7,215 bases of DNA, from positions 1 to 7,215 of the forward strand of contig JADFKA010000088.1 in assembly GCA_022565135.1 (NCBI GenBank). The letters run 5' to 3'. This stretch comes from Pseudomonadota bacterium. GTDB taxonomy: Bacteria > Pseudomonadota > Gammaproteobacteria > Steroidobacterales > Woeseiaceae. Shown here in pieces: positions 1 to 6,416 of the stretch (position 1 is the first letter of the stretch; the number at the start of each line of letters is the position of its first letter). Both the position numbers and the translations under genes were made by a program. The notes under the pieces are model-generated. The model searched no databases and was not told where the DNA came from. It worked only from the letters and a program-made list of their open reading frames with translations.

Positions 1-1
1 C

Positions 2-988
2 TTACTCGGCGTAGTGGATAATGGCCTCAACATAACCGCTGCTGCAGAACGGCTGTATACAAGTCAGCCAGGCATCAGTAAGCAACTCAGACAGCTTGAG
101 CGGGAGATTGGTGTCACAATTTTCTCCCGCAAAGGCAAAAATCTGGTGGCACTGACGCCCGCGGGACAGACAATTGTCAAACTTGCACGCAAAATTGCGC
201 GTGATGTGGAAAATATCCGCAGTCTCGGCAAGGAACTGACAGCGGAGCAGGAAGGGACCCTGTCGATCGCCACAACACACACCCAGGCACGATATGTGCT
301 GCCGGAGATCTTGAGCCAGTTTCACGAGCGCTACCCGAATGTCAATTTGGAGCTGCATCAGGGATCGTCAGAACAGATCGCTGCACTGGTCGCCGAAAAC
401 AAGGTGGACTTCGCGATTGCCACAGAATCACGGGAACTGTTCCCGGAGCTCAATCTATTGCCGTGCTTTGACTGGGACCGCATTGTCCTCACGCCACATG
501 ATCACATCCTGGCGGCTGACGCCGACTGCCTGACCCTCGCAAAACTTGCAGAGCATCCGCTCGTTACCTATGTATTCGGTTCAAGCCGCGAGTCGTCGTT
601 TCTGAAAGCATTCGCAGATGAGAATCTCGAACCGAAAGTCGTTTTTACGGCGCGTGATGCGGATGTCATCAAGACTTACGTGCGTATGGGCATGGGTGTT
701 GGCGTTATTGCACCAATGGCACTGCTTTGCGATGACCTCAAAGACCTAAATGCGAGATGCGCCGAAGGACTTTTTCCAACCGTCACGACCTGGCTCGGAT
801 TTCCGCGAGACAAGGTACTCAGGCAATACATGAAGGAATTTATCGCGTTGTTTGCGCCGCACTGGCCCGAATATCTCATCGAACAGGCTGCTACGGCAGA
901 ATCGCAGGAAATTGTCGACAAGTTAGCCGAAGATCTGGATTTACCGACGCGTACCGGTTGCACCAAAGGCTTTGCCGTGGCGGCGTGA
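2..988 (+). CDS. cysB: CysB, LysR-family activator of cysteine biosynthesis genes (5' end cut off)
   Basis: This is a transcription factor that activates sulfate-assimilation genes when sulfur is limiting, with N-acetylserine as the known inducer in enterobacteria. The reading frame is open to the left edge. Alignment from memory with E. coli CysB (324 aa) shows about eight N-terminal residues missing, so the GTG at 14 is an internal valine and not the start. Counting from that GTG, the winged-helix recognition region is at about residues 6-25 (TAAAERLYTSQPGISKQ). The ligand domain holds ATTHTQARY (86-94), FAIATE (133-138) and DADVIKTYVRMGMGVGVIA. These contain the equivalents of the known sulfate-site residues Thr100, Thr102, Gln103 and Thr149. 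The fifth, Thr202, appears to be Ser191 here. The C-terminus runs about 11 residues past the E. coli protein. The gene is convergent with cysH, 6 nt away. Its paralogue Cbl is a less likely alternative, given the cysJIH context. Confidence 0.93.
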   Translation, partial: LLGVVDNGLNITAAAERLYTSQPGISKQLRQLEREIGVTIFSRKGKNLVALTPAGQTIVKLARKIARDVENIRSLGKELTAEQEGTLSIATTHTQARYVLPEILSQFHERYPNVNLELHQGSSEQIAALVAENKVDFAIATESRELFPELNLLPCFDWDRIVLTPHDHILAADADCLTLAKLAEHPLVTYVFGSSRESSFLKAFADENLEPKVVFTARDADVIKTYVRMGMGVGVIAPMALLCDDLKDLNARCAEGLFPTVTTWLGFPRDKVLRQYMKEFIALFAPHWPEYLIEQAATAESQEIVDKLAEDLDLPTRTGCTKGFAVAA

Positions 989-994
989 GCCTAA

Positions 995-1771
995 TTAAAT
1001 AGTCGACAAATCAAATTCGTGCAGCCCACACTCGCGGTTTAGGCCGAAGAAACGCGTCTGTTCCTCGTCGTCTACTTCATGTATCGGCCGCGTCGTGTGC
1101 CGATCACCGATGCTGATGTAGCCCTTTTCCCATAATGGGTGATAGGGGAGATTGTTGCGCTTTAGGTACCTGTGAACATCGCGGTCAGTCCAGTCGGCGA
1201 TCGGGTGCACTTTCCAGCGATCGCCGGACCAGTCGAGATACGGCGTGTTCGCCCGGCTCCTCGACTGCGATCTCCGCAAACCCGCAAACCAGGTGCCGGC
1301 ATTGAGCTCGCGCAATGCCTTTTTCATTGGCGCGACCTTGTTCTCCTCGTTGTACGCTGCTATGCCTGTCTCACCCTGCTTCCAGCGCTCGCCCTCGCGA
1401 GCCTCCTGCCACGCCGGCGATCTTGTCGCACGATAGACCAATAGATTGAGATTCAGACGCTCGGTGAGTTCATCGACGAACTGATAGGTTTCAGGAAAAA
1501 GATACCCGGTATCTACCAATACGACCGGAATATCCGGACTTTCCTGCGTCACCAGGTGCAGCGTGACGGCAGACTGTGCACCAAAGCTCGAGCTCAGCAC
1601 ATGCGACGGCGGCAGGTTGGCCAGAGACCAGCGCACGCGCTCGACAGCCGACTGGCGATCGAACTTCCGATTGCAGTGCTCCAACGTCAGGCGCCGGCTT
1701 TCCGCTTCTCCCACGGCGTTGCACTCGAGGTTGTCGCTGCATATATCTCTTGTAGCTTGGGCTGACATCAT
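995..1771 (-). CDS. cysH: Phosphoadenosine phosphosulfate (PAPS) reductase, thioredoxin-dependent
   Basis: This cytoplasmic enzyme reduces PAPS to sulfite and adenosine 3',5'-bisphosphate, with electrons from thioredoxin or glutaredoxin. The protein is 258 aa, against 244 in E. coli. Family motifs in order are VLSSSFGAQSAV (58-69, the PP-loop-like nucleotide site), VDTGYLFPETY (86-96), TWFAGLRRSQS (160-170) and the C-terminal ECGLH (247-251) with catalytic Cys248. The paired cysteines that hold a 4Fe-4S cluster in APS reductases are absent; the only other cysteines are 11, 17 and 33. PAPS is therefore the expected substrate. The start is the first of two adjacent ATG codons. It overlaps the cysI stop as ATGA, with a GAGG-type ribosome site inside the cysI end, which implies translational coupling. 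It is the last gene of the operon, and its stop is 6 nt from the cysB stop. Confidence 0.96.
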   Translation of the reverse strand: MMSAQATRDICSDNLECNAVGEAESRRLTLEHCNRKFDRQSAVERVRWSLANLPPSHVLSSSFGAQSAVTLHLVTQESPDIPVVLVDTGYLFPETYQFVDELTERLNLNLLVYRATRSPAWQEAREGERWKQGETGIAAYNEENKVAPMKKALRELNAGTWFAGLRRSQSRSRANTPYLDWSGDRWKVHPIADWTDRDVHRYLKRNNLPYHPLWEKGYISIGDRHTTRPIHEVDDEEQTRFFGLNRECGLHEFDLSTI

Positions 1772-3447
1772 CTTGCCTCTGCCAGCGGCGCATAGGCCCG
1801 GCTGGCAAAGTCACCAAATGATTCCTGGTCGTGGCGGGCGTCCACAAATTGCGCCAGCAATCCGTCAAGCACTTCTAAAATACGATCTTCACCGAGATTC
1901 TCGTGTGCCAGGCGATTCAGGCGCCGCCCGTCGGCGCTACCGCCGAGGAACAGGTTGTAACGACCGGGCGCTTTGCCGACGAGACCGATTTCAGCCAAGT
2001 ACGGACGCGTGCAGCCATTTGGGCAGCCGGTAATTCTTAACGTAATTGCCTCATCGATCAGGTCGTGCTTGCGTAGAAGCGCTTCAATCTTCTCAACCAA
2101 TTCGGGCAGATACCGCTCGGCCTCGGCCATAGCCAACGCGCAAGTCGGGAGCGCGACACAGGCCAGCGCCAGCTGGCGCAGCGGGGACACCTGCTGTAAC
2201 GCATTGACACCATAGTATTCAAGCAATCGCTCAATCGCCTGTCTTGCTGCGGGAGCAATTCCGCTGACAATGAGGTTCTGGTTGGCAGTCAGCCGGAAGT
2301 CGCCTTTGTGTATCCGCGCGACTTCCCTGAGTCCAGTCAGCAACCGGTGCTGACCTTCATTCTTGATACGGCCCTCCGGAATAAACAGCGTCAGATCCCA
2401 TTGTCCGCTCAGGTTCCTGGACCAGCCAAACTGGTCTCCACGGCTCACGAATGCGAATTTCTTTGGCTGCGGAAGCGTGTAGCCAAGACGGCTAAACAGC
2501 TCCTCACGGAACCAGTCCAGGCCATGATCGTCGATCGTGTATTTCAGCCTTGCATGCTTGCGGTTAGTTCGATCGCCGAAGTCACGCTGCAGAGCAACTA
2601 CGTGCTCGGCCACTTCGACTGCCTGTTCAACAGTACAGAATCCGATCACGTCCGCCACTCGCGGATAGGTCTCGGCCTCACCGTGGGTCATTCCCATGCC
2701 GCCACCTGCGGTGACGTTGAAGCCGATAAGCTCGCTATTTTTCTCGATCGCGATAAAGCCCAGGTCCTGCGAAAAAATATCCACATCATTGGAAGGTGGA
2801 ATCGCTACCGCGATCTTGAATTTACGCGGCAAATAGGTCGCCCCATAAATGGGCTCGACATCCGCTGTACCCTCGACTTTTTCGCCATCAAGCCAGATCT
2901 CGTGATAGGCACGCGTGTGCGGCGTCAGATGCTCGCTGATGGCGGTGGCAGTATCGTAAGCAGATCGATGAATCGCTGACTGGCCAGCAAGCGGTGAGCA
3001 CATAACGTTGCGATTCACGTCACCGCAGGCTGCAATCGTGTCGAGCAAACTATCATTGATGCCGCGAATCGTTTTCTTCAGATTCCCCTTGGCAACGCCG
3101 TGAAACTGAAACGCCTGTCTCGACGTCAGCCGCAGCGAGTCATTGCCGTACTTTCGTGCCAACTCATCCAGCGCGAGCCATTGATCAGGCATCGCAATAC
3201 CGCCGGGCACACGCACGCGAATCATAAAGCTGAAGGATGGTTCCAGTTTTCGCCGCAGCCGTTCATTGCGGATGTCGCGATCGTCTTGCTGATAGAACCC
3301 GTGAAATTTCGAGAGCTGGGTGTCGTCTTCAGCGAGCGCACCGGTTGCCGCGTCAGCAAGACTCTCGACGATCGTGCCTCGCAGATAATTGCTGCGTTGC
3401 TTGATACCTTCGACGGGCGTCAGTTCAGCTGTTGATTCATTTGTCAT
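1768..3447 (-). CDS. cysI: Sulfite reductase (NADPH) hemoprotein beta subunit
   Basis: This catalytic subunit of assimilatory sulfite reductase performs the six-electron reduction of sulfite to sulfide on a siroheme bridged to a 4Fe-4S cluster. The protein is 559 aa, against 570 in E. coli, and is intact. The four cluster ligands are Cys430 and Cys436 (ACVALPTC) and Cys475 and Cys479 (TGCPNGC), with the exact C-x5-C and C-x3-C spacing of the family; Cys479 should also bind the siroheme iron. The sulfite/siroheme-binding basic residues are conserved as Arg77, Arg146 (in VNRNVMC), Lys209 and Lys211 (in YLPRKFK). The N-terminal SNYLRGTI and FHGFYQQDDRD blocks and the late GLVGKAPGRYNLFLGG block also fit. 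The ATG start lies 10 nt after the cysJ stop. The best ribosome-site candidate, AGGT, overlaps that stop codon. Electrons come from CysJ, encoded just upstream. Confidence 0.97.
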   Translation of the reverse strand: MTNESTAELTPVEGIKQRSNYLRGTIVESLADAATGALAEDDTQLSKFHGFYQQDDRDIRNERLRRKLEPSFSFMIRVRVPGGIAMPDQWLALDELARKYGNDSLRLTSRQAFQFHGVAKGNLKKTIRGINDSLLDTIAACGDVNRNVMCSPLAGQSAIHRSAYDTATAISEHLTPHTRAYHEIWLDGEKVEGTADVEPIYGATYLPRKFKIAVAIPPSNDVDIFSQDLGFIAIEKNSELIGFNVTAGGGMGMTHGEAETYPRVADVIGFCTVEQAVEVAEHVVALQRDFGDRTNRKHARLKYTIDDHGLDWFREELFSRLGYTLPQPKKFAFVSRGDQFGWSRNLSGQWDLTLFIPEGRIKNEGQHRLLTGLREVARIHKGDFRLTANQNLIVSGIAPAARQAIERLLEYYGVNALQQVSPLRQLALACVALPTCALAMAEAERYLPELVEKIEALLRKHDLIDEAITLRITGCPNGCTRPYLAEIGLVGKAPGRYNLFLGGSADGRRLNRLAHENLGEDRILEVLDGLLAQFVDARHDQESFGDFASRAYAPLAEAR

Positions 3448-3457
3448 AGCGGGTTAC

Positions 3458-5245
3458 CTAGTAAACGTCCCGCTGATAACGATGCGCCGACTTCAGCTCA
3501 CTGAGATACATCGCTGCCTGCTCGTCACTCAATCCGCCTTCGGTTTGCAGGACTGAATAGAGTGCCTGGTTGACATCACCAGCCATACGATCGGCATCGC
3601 CGCAGACGTAAATATGTGCGCCGCGCTCGAGCCACGAATAAATCCGCTTCGCCTGCTCAAGGATGCGGTGCTGGACATAGACCTTGTCTCGTTGATCTCT
3701 CGAGAAAGCGACATCGACGTGTTTGAGAAGGCCCTCTTTGCGGTAACGCAACCACTCAAGTTGATACAAGAAATCGCTTGAGAAGTTGCGGTCGCCGAAA
3801 AATAGCCAGTTGTCCCCTTTATGGCCGTGCTCGCGTCGGTGCTCCACAAAGGCGCGATAAGGTGCAACGCCCGTTCCGGCGCCGATCATGATGACTGGCG
3901 TATCGCCCTCGACTGGCAGCCGGAAATGATCATTTGGCTCAACGTAAACCGGTACGGAATCCGCGCCACCAATGAGGAAATTCGATGCCGAGCCCCAGTG
4001 AGACCGCCCAAACTGCTCGTACCTGACAACAGCGACTGTCAGATGCGCCTCATCCGGATTGGCATCCGGGCTCGATGCAATGGAGTAAAGACGGGGAGTG
4101 AGTTTTCTTAGCGCATCAATAAATTCCTGCGCTTGCCAGACTTTGCGGAAGTCACCAACGATGTCGATTACCTGGTGCGTCTTAACCAGCTTGGTCAATT
4201 TTTTGCGGTCGCCGACAATCTTTTGCAGATCCGAATCTTTTGCCGCCATCGCGTCCAGGAACGGCCGGCTCAGTACAGTAATTTCCTTGTGCTGTGTTAA
4301 TGCGTCAGACAGCGCAAGCGCCTGACTATCTATTGTCACTTCCTGCCCGCCGTCGAGATGTAGTGACTCAAGCAGATTTTCCACCAATTTCGGCGGGTTC
4401 TGCGGCATGACGCCCAGTGAGTCTCCTGGCAGGTAGCTCATGCCGGATCCCTCGAGATTCAATTCAATATGCCGCACATCTTTGCTGGAGCCATTCCCGG
4501 TAATTATTTGATTGCTAAGCAGCTCTGCATTAAACGGGTGATCTCGCGAGACCGTCTGCATCGTCGACACTGCTCTGAGCCGCGATACTTGTGGCATTGC
4601 TTTGGCGTCTGAGATTGCTGCAGCACGTGCGACAACTTGACGCGTCCAATCGGTCGACGACGTCTCGAAATCGAGATCGCATTCCACCATATCAACGACA
4701 GAGGTCGCTCCGAGTTGTCGTAGTCGCTTATCGAGAATCCGGCCCATCTCGCAATAATCTGCGTAACTCGAATCGCCCAGAGCCAGAATCGAGTAGTTCA
4801 GCAGTTCGAGGCGCGGCGCCTTATCCGACAGCCAGTACTCAAAGAATATCTCAGTACCGTCAGGTGCTTCGCCGATGCCATGGGTTGCAACTACAAAAAG
4901 CGCATTCTCCACTCTGGCAAGCGCCTTAGGCCGATAGTCACGCAGGTCATGTAGCTCGACGACAAGACCTGCCTCCCGAGACCGCTCGGCAAGCAACGCG
5001 GCGATACGGCGGCTGCTGCCGGTTTCGGTAGCGAAGAAAATAGACCAGGTGGACGTTGCCGCAGGGGCAACCGGTTGCATGGCTGGCAAGAGCGGCTCAG
5101 CCACACGAACAGCAGCCATTCCGGCAAGATAGCCGCTCGACCAGAGTAACTGCTCTCTGTCGTAACCGGCGACCGCCGACTGCAGCGCATCCAGGCTATC
5201 AGCCTGGATTGGTGGCATTACTGTCATTTGTGGAACTGTCGCCAC
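3458..5245 (-). CDS. cysJ: Sulfite reductase (NADPH) flavoprotein alpha subunit
   Basis: This subunit carries electrons from NADPH through FAD and FMN to CysI. The protein is 595 aa, against 599 in E. coli, with the complete diflavin-reductase layout. The flavodoxin-like FMN domain covers about 67-205, with FATETGSSRRIA (71-82), THGIGEAPD (121-129) and LGDSSYADYC (156-165). The FAD domain covers about 235-445, with RLYSIASSP (385-393) and GSASNFL (418-424). The NADPH domain covers about 450-595, with MIGAGTGVAPYRAF (453-466), FFGDRNFSSDF (482-492) and YVCGDADRMAGDV (546-558). It ends in the family's terminal YQRDVY. The start is GTG: an in-frame TGA lies two codons upstream, GAGAG sits 6 nt before it, and the distance to the first conserved block equals that in E. 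coli. The ATG at codon 7 is a less likely start. It is the first gene of the cysJIH operon. Confidence 0.97.
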   Translation of the reverse strand: MATVPQMTVMPPIQADSLDALQSAVAGYDREQLLWSSGYLAGMAAVRVAEPLLPAMQPVAPAATSTWSIFFATETGSSRRIAALLAERSREAGLVVELHDLRDYRPKALARVENALFVVATHGIGEAPDGTEIFFEYWLSDKAPRLELLNYSILALGDSSYADYCEMGRILDKRLRQLGATSVVDMVECDLDFETSSTDWTRQVVARAAAISDAKAMPQVSRLRAVSTMQTVSRDHPFNAELLSNQIITGNGSSKDVRHIELNLEGSGMSYLPGDSLGVMPQNPPKLVENLLESLHLDGGQEVTIDSQALALSDALTQHKEITVLSRPFLDAMAAKDSDLQKIVGDRKKLTKLVKTHQVIDIVGDFRKVWQAQEFIDALRKLTPRLYSIASSPDANPDEAHLTVAVVRYEQFGRSHWGSASNFLIGGADSVPVYVEPNDHFRLPVEGDTPVIMIGAGTGVAPYRAFVEHRREHGHKGDNWLFFGDRNFSSDFLYQLEWLRYRKEGLLKHVDVAFSRDQRDKVYVQHRILEQAKRIYSWLERGAHIYVCGDADRMAGDVNQALYSVLQTEGGLSDEQAAMYLSELKSAHRYQRDVY

Positions 5246-5285
5246 GTATCACTCTCGGTCAGATGTGGACTCGATACGTTACTGG

Positions 5286-5301
5286 ACGATCATTTGATCG
5301 T
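5286..5301. repeat. 16-bp palindrome in the cysJ leader
   Basis: Perfect 7-bp arms ACGATCA and TGATCGT flank a TT centre. The site is 41-56 nt upstream of the cysJ start codon, and just downstream of the candidate transcription start. It could be an operator half-site pair or a small RNA hairpin. The sequence is certain but the function is not. Confidence 0.6.
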
Positions 5302-5314
5302 GAACGACATATTT

Positions 5315-5343
5315 CTTATAGACAGATAACCTACGGCCATACA
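5315..5343 (-). promoter_or_regulatory. Candidate cysJIH promoter
   Basis: Reading the - strand, TATAAG at 5320-5315 is a fair -10 box. The hexamer 17 nt upstream (TGTATG at 5343-5338) is a poor -35, as is usual for promoters that need an activator such as CysB. Transcription would begin near 5308, giving a leader of roughly 60 nt before the cysJ GTG. The assignment rests on position and one hexamer only. Confidence 0.3.
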
Positions 5344-5366
5344 CTGACTTGCCTTTTCCAGACCGA

Positions 5367-5387
5367 CACAATATTGCCGATGTTGTG
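5367..5387. promoter_or_regulatory. Candidate CysB (LysR-type) operator dyad
   Basis: CACAA and TTGTG arms are separated by 11 bp, the geometry common in LysR-family sites. The dyad centre at 5377 lies about 69 nt upstream of the proposed cysJ transcription start, close to where LysR-type recognition sites usually sit. Five-base arms are short enough to arise by chance. Confidence 0.25.
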
Positions 5388-5499
5388 CGCGCCGTGTGTG
5401 CCCTGCCGGAAAATTGCCGGGATCAGTCCGGACCCGTTATGACTTGTTAGGCATTTGTGTCCGCGGGCGTCGCCAGTATGCCTATTAATAACAATTACT

Positions 5500-5505
5500 T
5501 ATAAT
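5500..5505 (+). promoter_or_regulatory. Isolated consensus -10 box (TATAAT)
   Basis: A perfect TATAAT lies in an AT-rich patch (5482-5506). There is no good -35 at 16-18 nt spacing. A small hairpin (ACTG 5512-5515 with CAGT 5527-5530, plus an inner CTT/AAG) falls right where a transcript would start. No gene follows for about 465 nt, so a real promoter here would make a long leader or a small RNA. Confidence 0.22.
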
Positions 5506-5839
5506 CGCCCAACTGTCTTCGGGAAGCAGTGCTCTATGTGCCGGTATCAAGCGCGCGCTATCTGTCGCGCACCGACATTGAGATGTCTTTGCAAAACGAT
5601 CCTCAGCTGGATCCTAGATGCCACAGCTTGTTGTGATACCGCTGGTGAAAGGCGGCAACACAGTGTCAGTGGTGGTGCGTTAGCCGAGGTTTTCGTCAGG
5701 CGAGGTCTAGGGGCAAACACTTTAAGCGCGGGTCCTTCCTGGCCAATGAGCCGTTCGGGGCTGCGAGTCTTGGTTTTCGCGTGTGTTTAAAAGTTGAAAC
5801 ACCCATTTCCGTTTCCGCGCCCTATATCGTCAGATGTGC

Positions 5840-5857
5840 CGATAGCCGCGGCTATCG
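5840..5857. repeat. 18-bp perfect palindrome
   Basis: CGATAGCCG is followed directly by its reverse complement CGGCTATCG. As RNA it would form a 7-bp stem with a CGCG loop on either strand. No T-run follows on either side, so it is a poor intrinsic terminator. It overlaps the stop codon of the - strand fragment ending at 5852. It may be a 3' hairpin of that former gene or a protein-binding site. Confidence 0.6.
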
Positions 5858-5948
5858 CTCGACGTGACGAGGATCGATCATCGCCAGCAGCGTGGTGAGG
5901 TCCTCCGGCGACAGCGGACGCTGACCGGAGCGGACAGAAATCCTGGAG

Positions 5949-5954
5949 TACAAT
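5949..5954 (+). promoter_or_regulatory. Candidate -10 box (TACAAT) for the 99-aa gene
   Basis: TACAAT lies 15 nt before the ATG at 5970, so transcription would begin near 5961 and leave a leader of under 10 nt. This would fit the lack of a ribosome-binding site in front of that ATG. No good -35 is visible at 16-18 nt spacing. Confidence 0.25.
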
Positions 5955-5969
5955 AGTGGCTTCGGCAGA

Positions 5970-6269
5970 ATGACCGTGACCCGCAGAATCCTATCAGATG
6001 AACTTGGTGACCCAGCATCCTGGCCTGGTGTTCCGGAAAATTTCGCGCCACACATTGGAATGTTTTTAGATGCAAGGTTGGTCGACGTGAAACTGACGAA
6101 TCGCGATCTCGTCATAACATTACGCTCTGGCGAAGATACCTTTAGTGCCACTCTTTCTCATAACTACTTCAAAACGTTGACCGCAGCTCAGATGCTAAAC
6201 ATTTTGTTGCCGTACTGCGGCGATCTTCTATTGAATGCCCTTGCACACGAAATTGATGCCAGTGACTGA
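5970..6269 (+). CDS. Hypothetical protein, 99 aa, probably soluble
   Basis: I do not recognise the family. The protein is short and acidic overall, with no signal peptide and no clear membrane segment. Its middle reads as alternating beta strands (residues about 36-60, ARLVDVKLTNRDLVITLRSG and on) and its end as amphipathic helices (about 66-96). A small beta-then-alpha fold is the most that can be inferred. The ATG is the only ordinary start between the upstream in-frame TGA (5922-5924) and the conserved-looking body. No Shine-Dalgarno sequence precedes it; the nearest GGAG is about 21 nt away. Lower GC and use of rarer codons (TTA, AGA, ATA) set it apart from the cys genes, which suggests acquisition. 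It lies 147 nt upstream of the membrane-anchored gene on the same strand. Both genes end in the same 11-base string around the stop codon. Confidence 0.6.
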   Translation: MTVTRRILSDELGDPASWPGVPENFAPHIGMFLDARLVDVKLTNRDLVITLRSGEDTFSATLSHNYFKTLTAAQMLNILLPYCGDLLLNALAHEIDASD

Positions 6270-6296
6270 CTATGGTGGGCAGAGGACCGCTCAGCA

Positions 6297-6316
6297 CTCG
6301 ATCGGAGCCGGTCGAG
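6297..6316 (+). terminator. Hairpin after the 99-aa gene, weak terminator candidate
   Basis: Arms CTCGATCG and CGGTCGAG form an 8-bp stem with one G-U pair and a GAGC loop, 28 nt after the stop codon. The downstream sequence is only loosely T-rich (a TTTT at about 6329-6332), so termination would be inefficient. It could also be a processing or stability hairpin between two co-transcribed genes. Confidence 0.3.
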
Positions 6317-6403
6317 ATTCACGCCTAATTTTCGAACAACGACTTTTTAGCCTGTCCGGCCAAATTCAGCTTTGCCCATGTGAAATGAGAATTAGAAAAA
6401 ACT

Positions 6404-6408
6404 CTGGA
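6404..6408 (+). promoter_or_regulatory. Ribosome-binding site deciding a GTG start
   Basis: TGGAG is placed 8 nt before the GTG at 6417 and follows an A-rich run. It is the best Shine-Dalgarno match among the right-hand genes and supports GTG as the start of the 238-aa protein. Confidence 0.6.
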
Positions 6409-6416
6409 GTCCGCTT

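Larger units (their letters stand above)
5246..5969. other. Long intergenic region without a convincing gene
   Basis: About 720 nt separate the cysJ start from the next + strand gene. No reading frame here looks coding. The longest on the + strand (5455-5790) starts with TTG, is unusually rich in cysteine and arginine, and has no ribosome site. The part nearest cysJ should hold the operon's promoter and CysB sites. The middle holds short inverted repeats (for example 5550-5559, 5598-5613 and 5783-5802). The right part (about 5860-5935) is GC-rich, and on the - strand its codons have a GC-biased third position, which may mark a decayed gene end. I see no tRNA, rRNA, CRISPR repeat or known riboswitch. 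Confidence 0.7.

Noticed and set aside
2308..2979. 223-aa + strand frame inside cysI
   Set aside because: It is antisense to a fully conserved CysI coding sequence and is a shadow of its codon pattern.
5445..5452. GTTAGGC resembling an integron attC core (GTTRRRY), with TAACAAG on the - strand
   Set aside because: No partner core site at a suitable distance and no paired L/R stem could be found on either strand, so it is a lone 7-mer.
5455..5790. 111-aa + strand frame in the intergenic region
   Set aside because: It has a TTG start without a ribosome site, many scattered cysteines and arginines, and no recognisable motif.
5783..5802. GTGTTT/AAACAC inverted repeat as an intrinsic terminator
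   Set aside because: The stem is only 6 AT-rich pairs, no T-run follows on either strand, and no gene ends nearby.
5852..6151. 99-aa - strand frame opposite the small hypothetical gene, taken as a whole gene
   Set aside because: Its upstream two thirds are antisense to the better + strand gene and look random; only the last 28 codons look coding.
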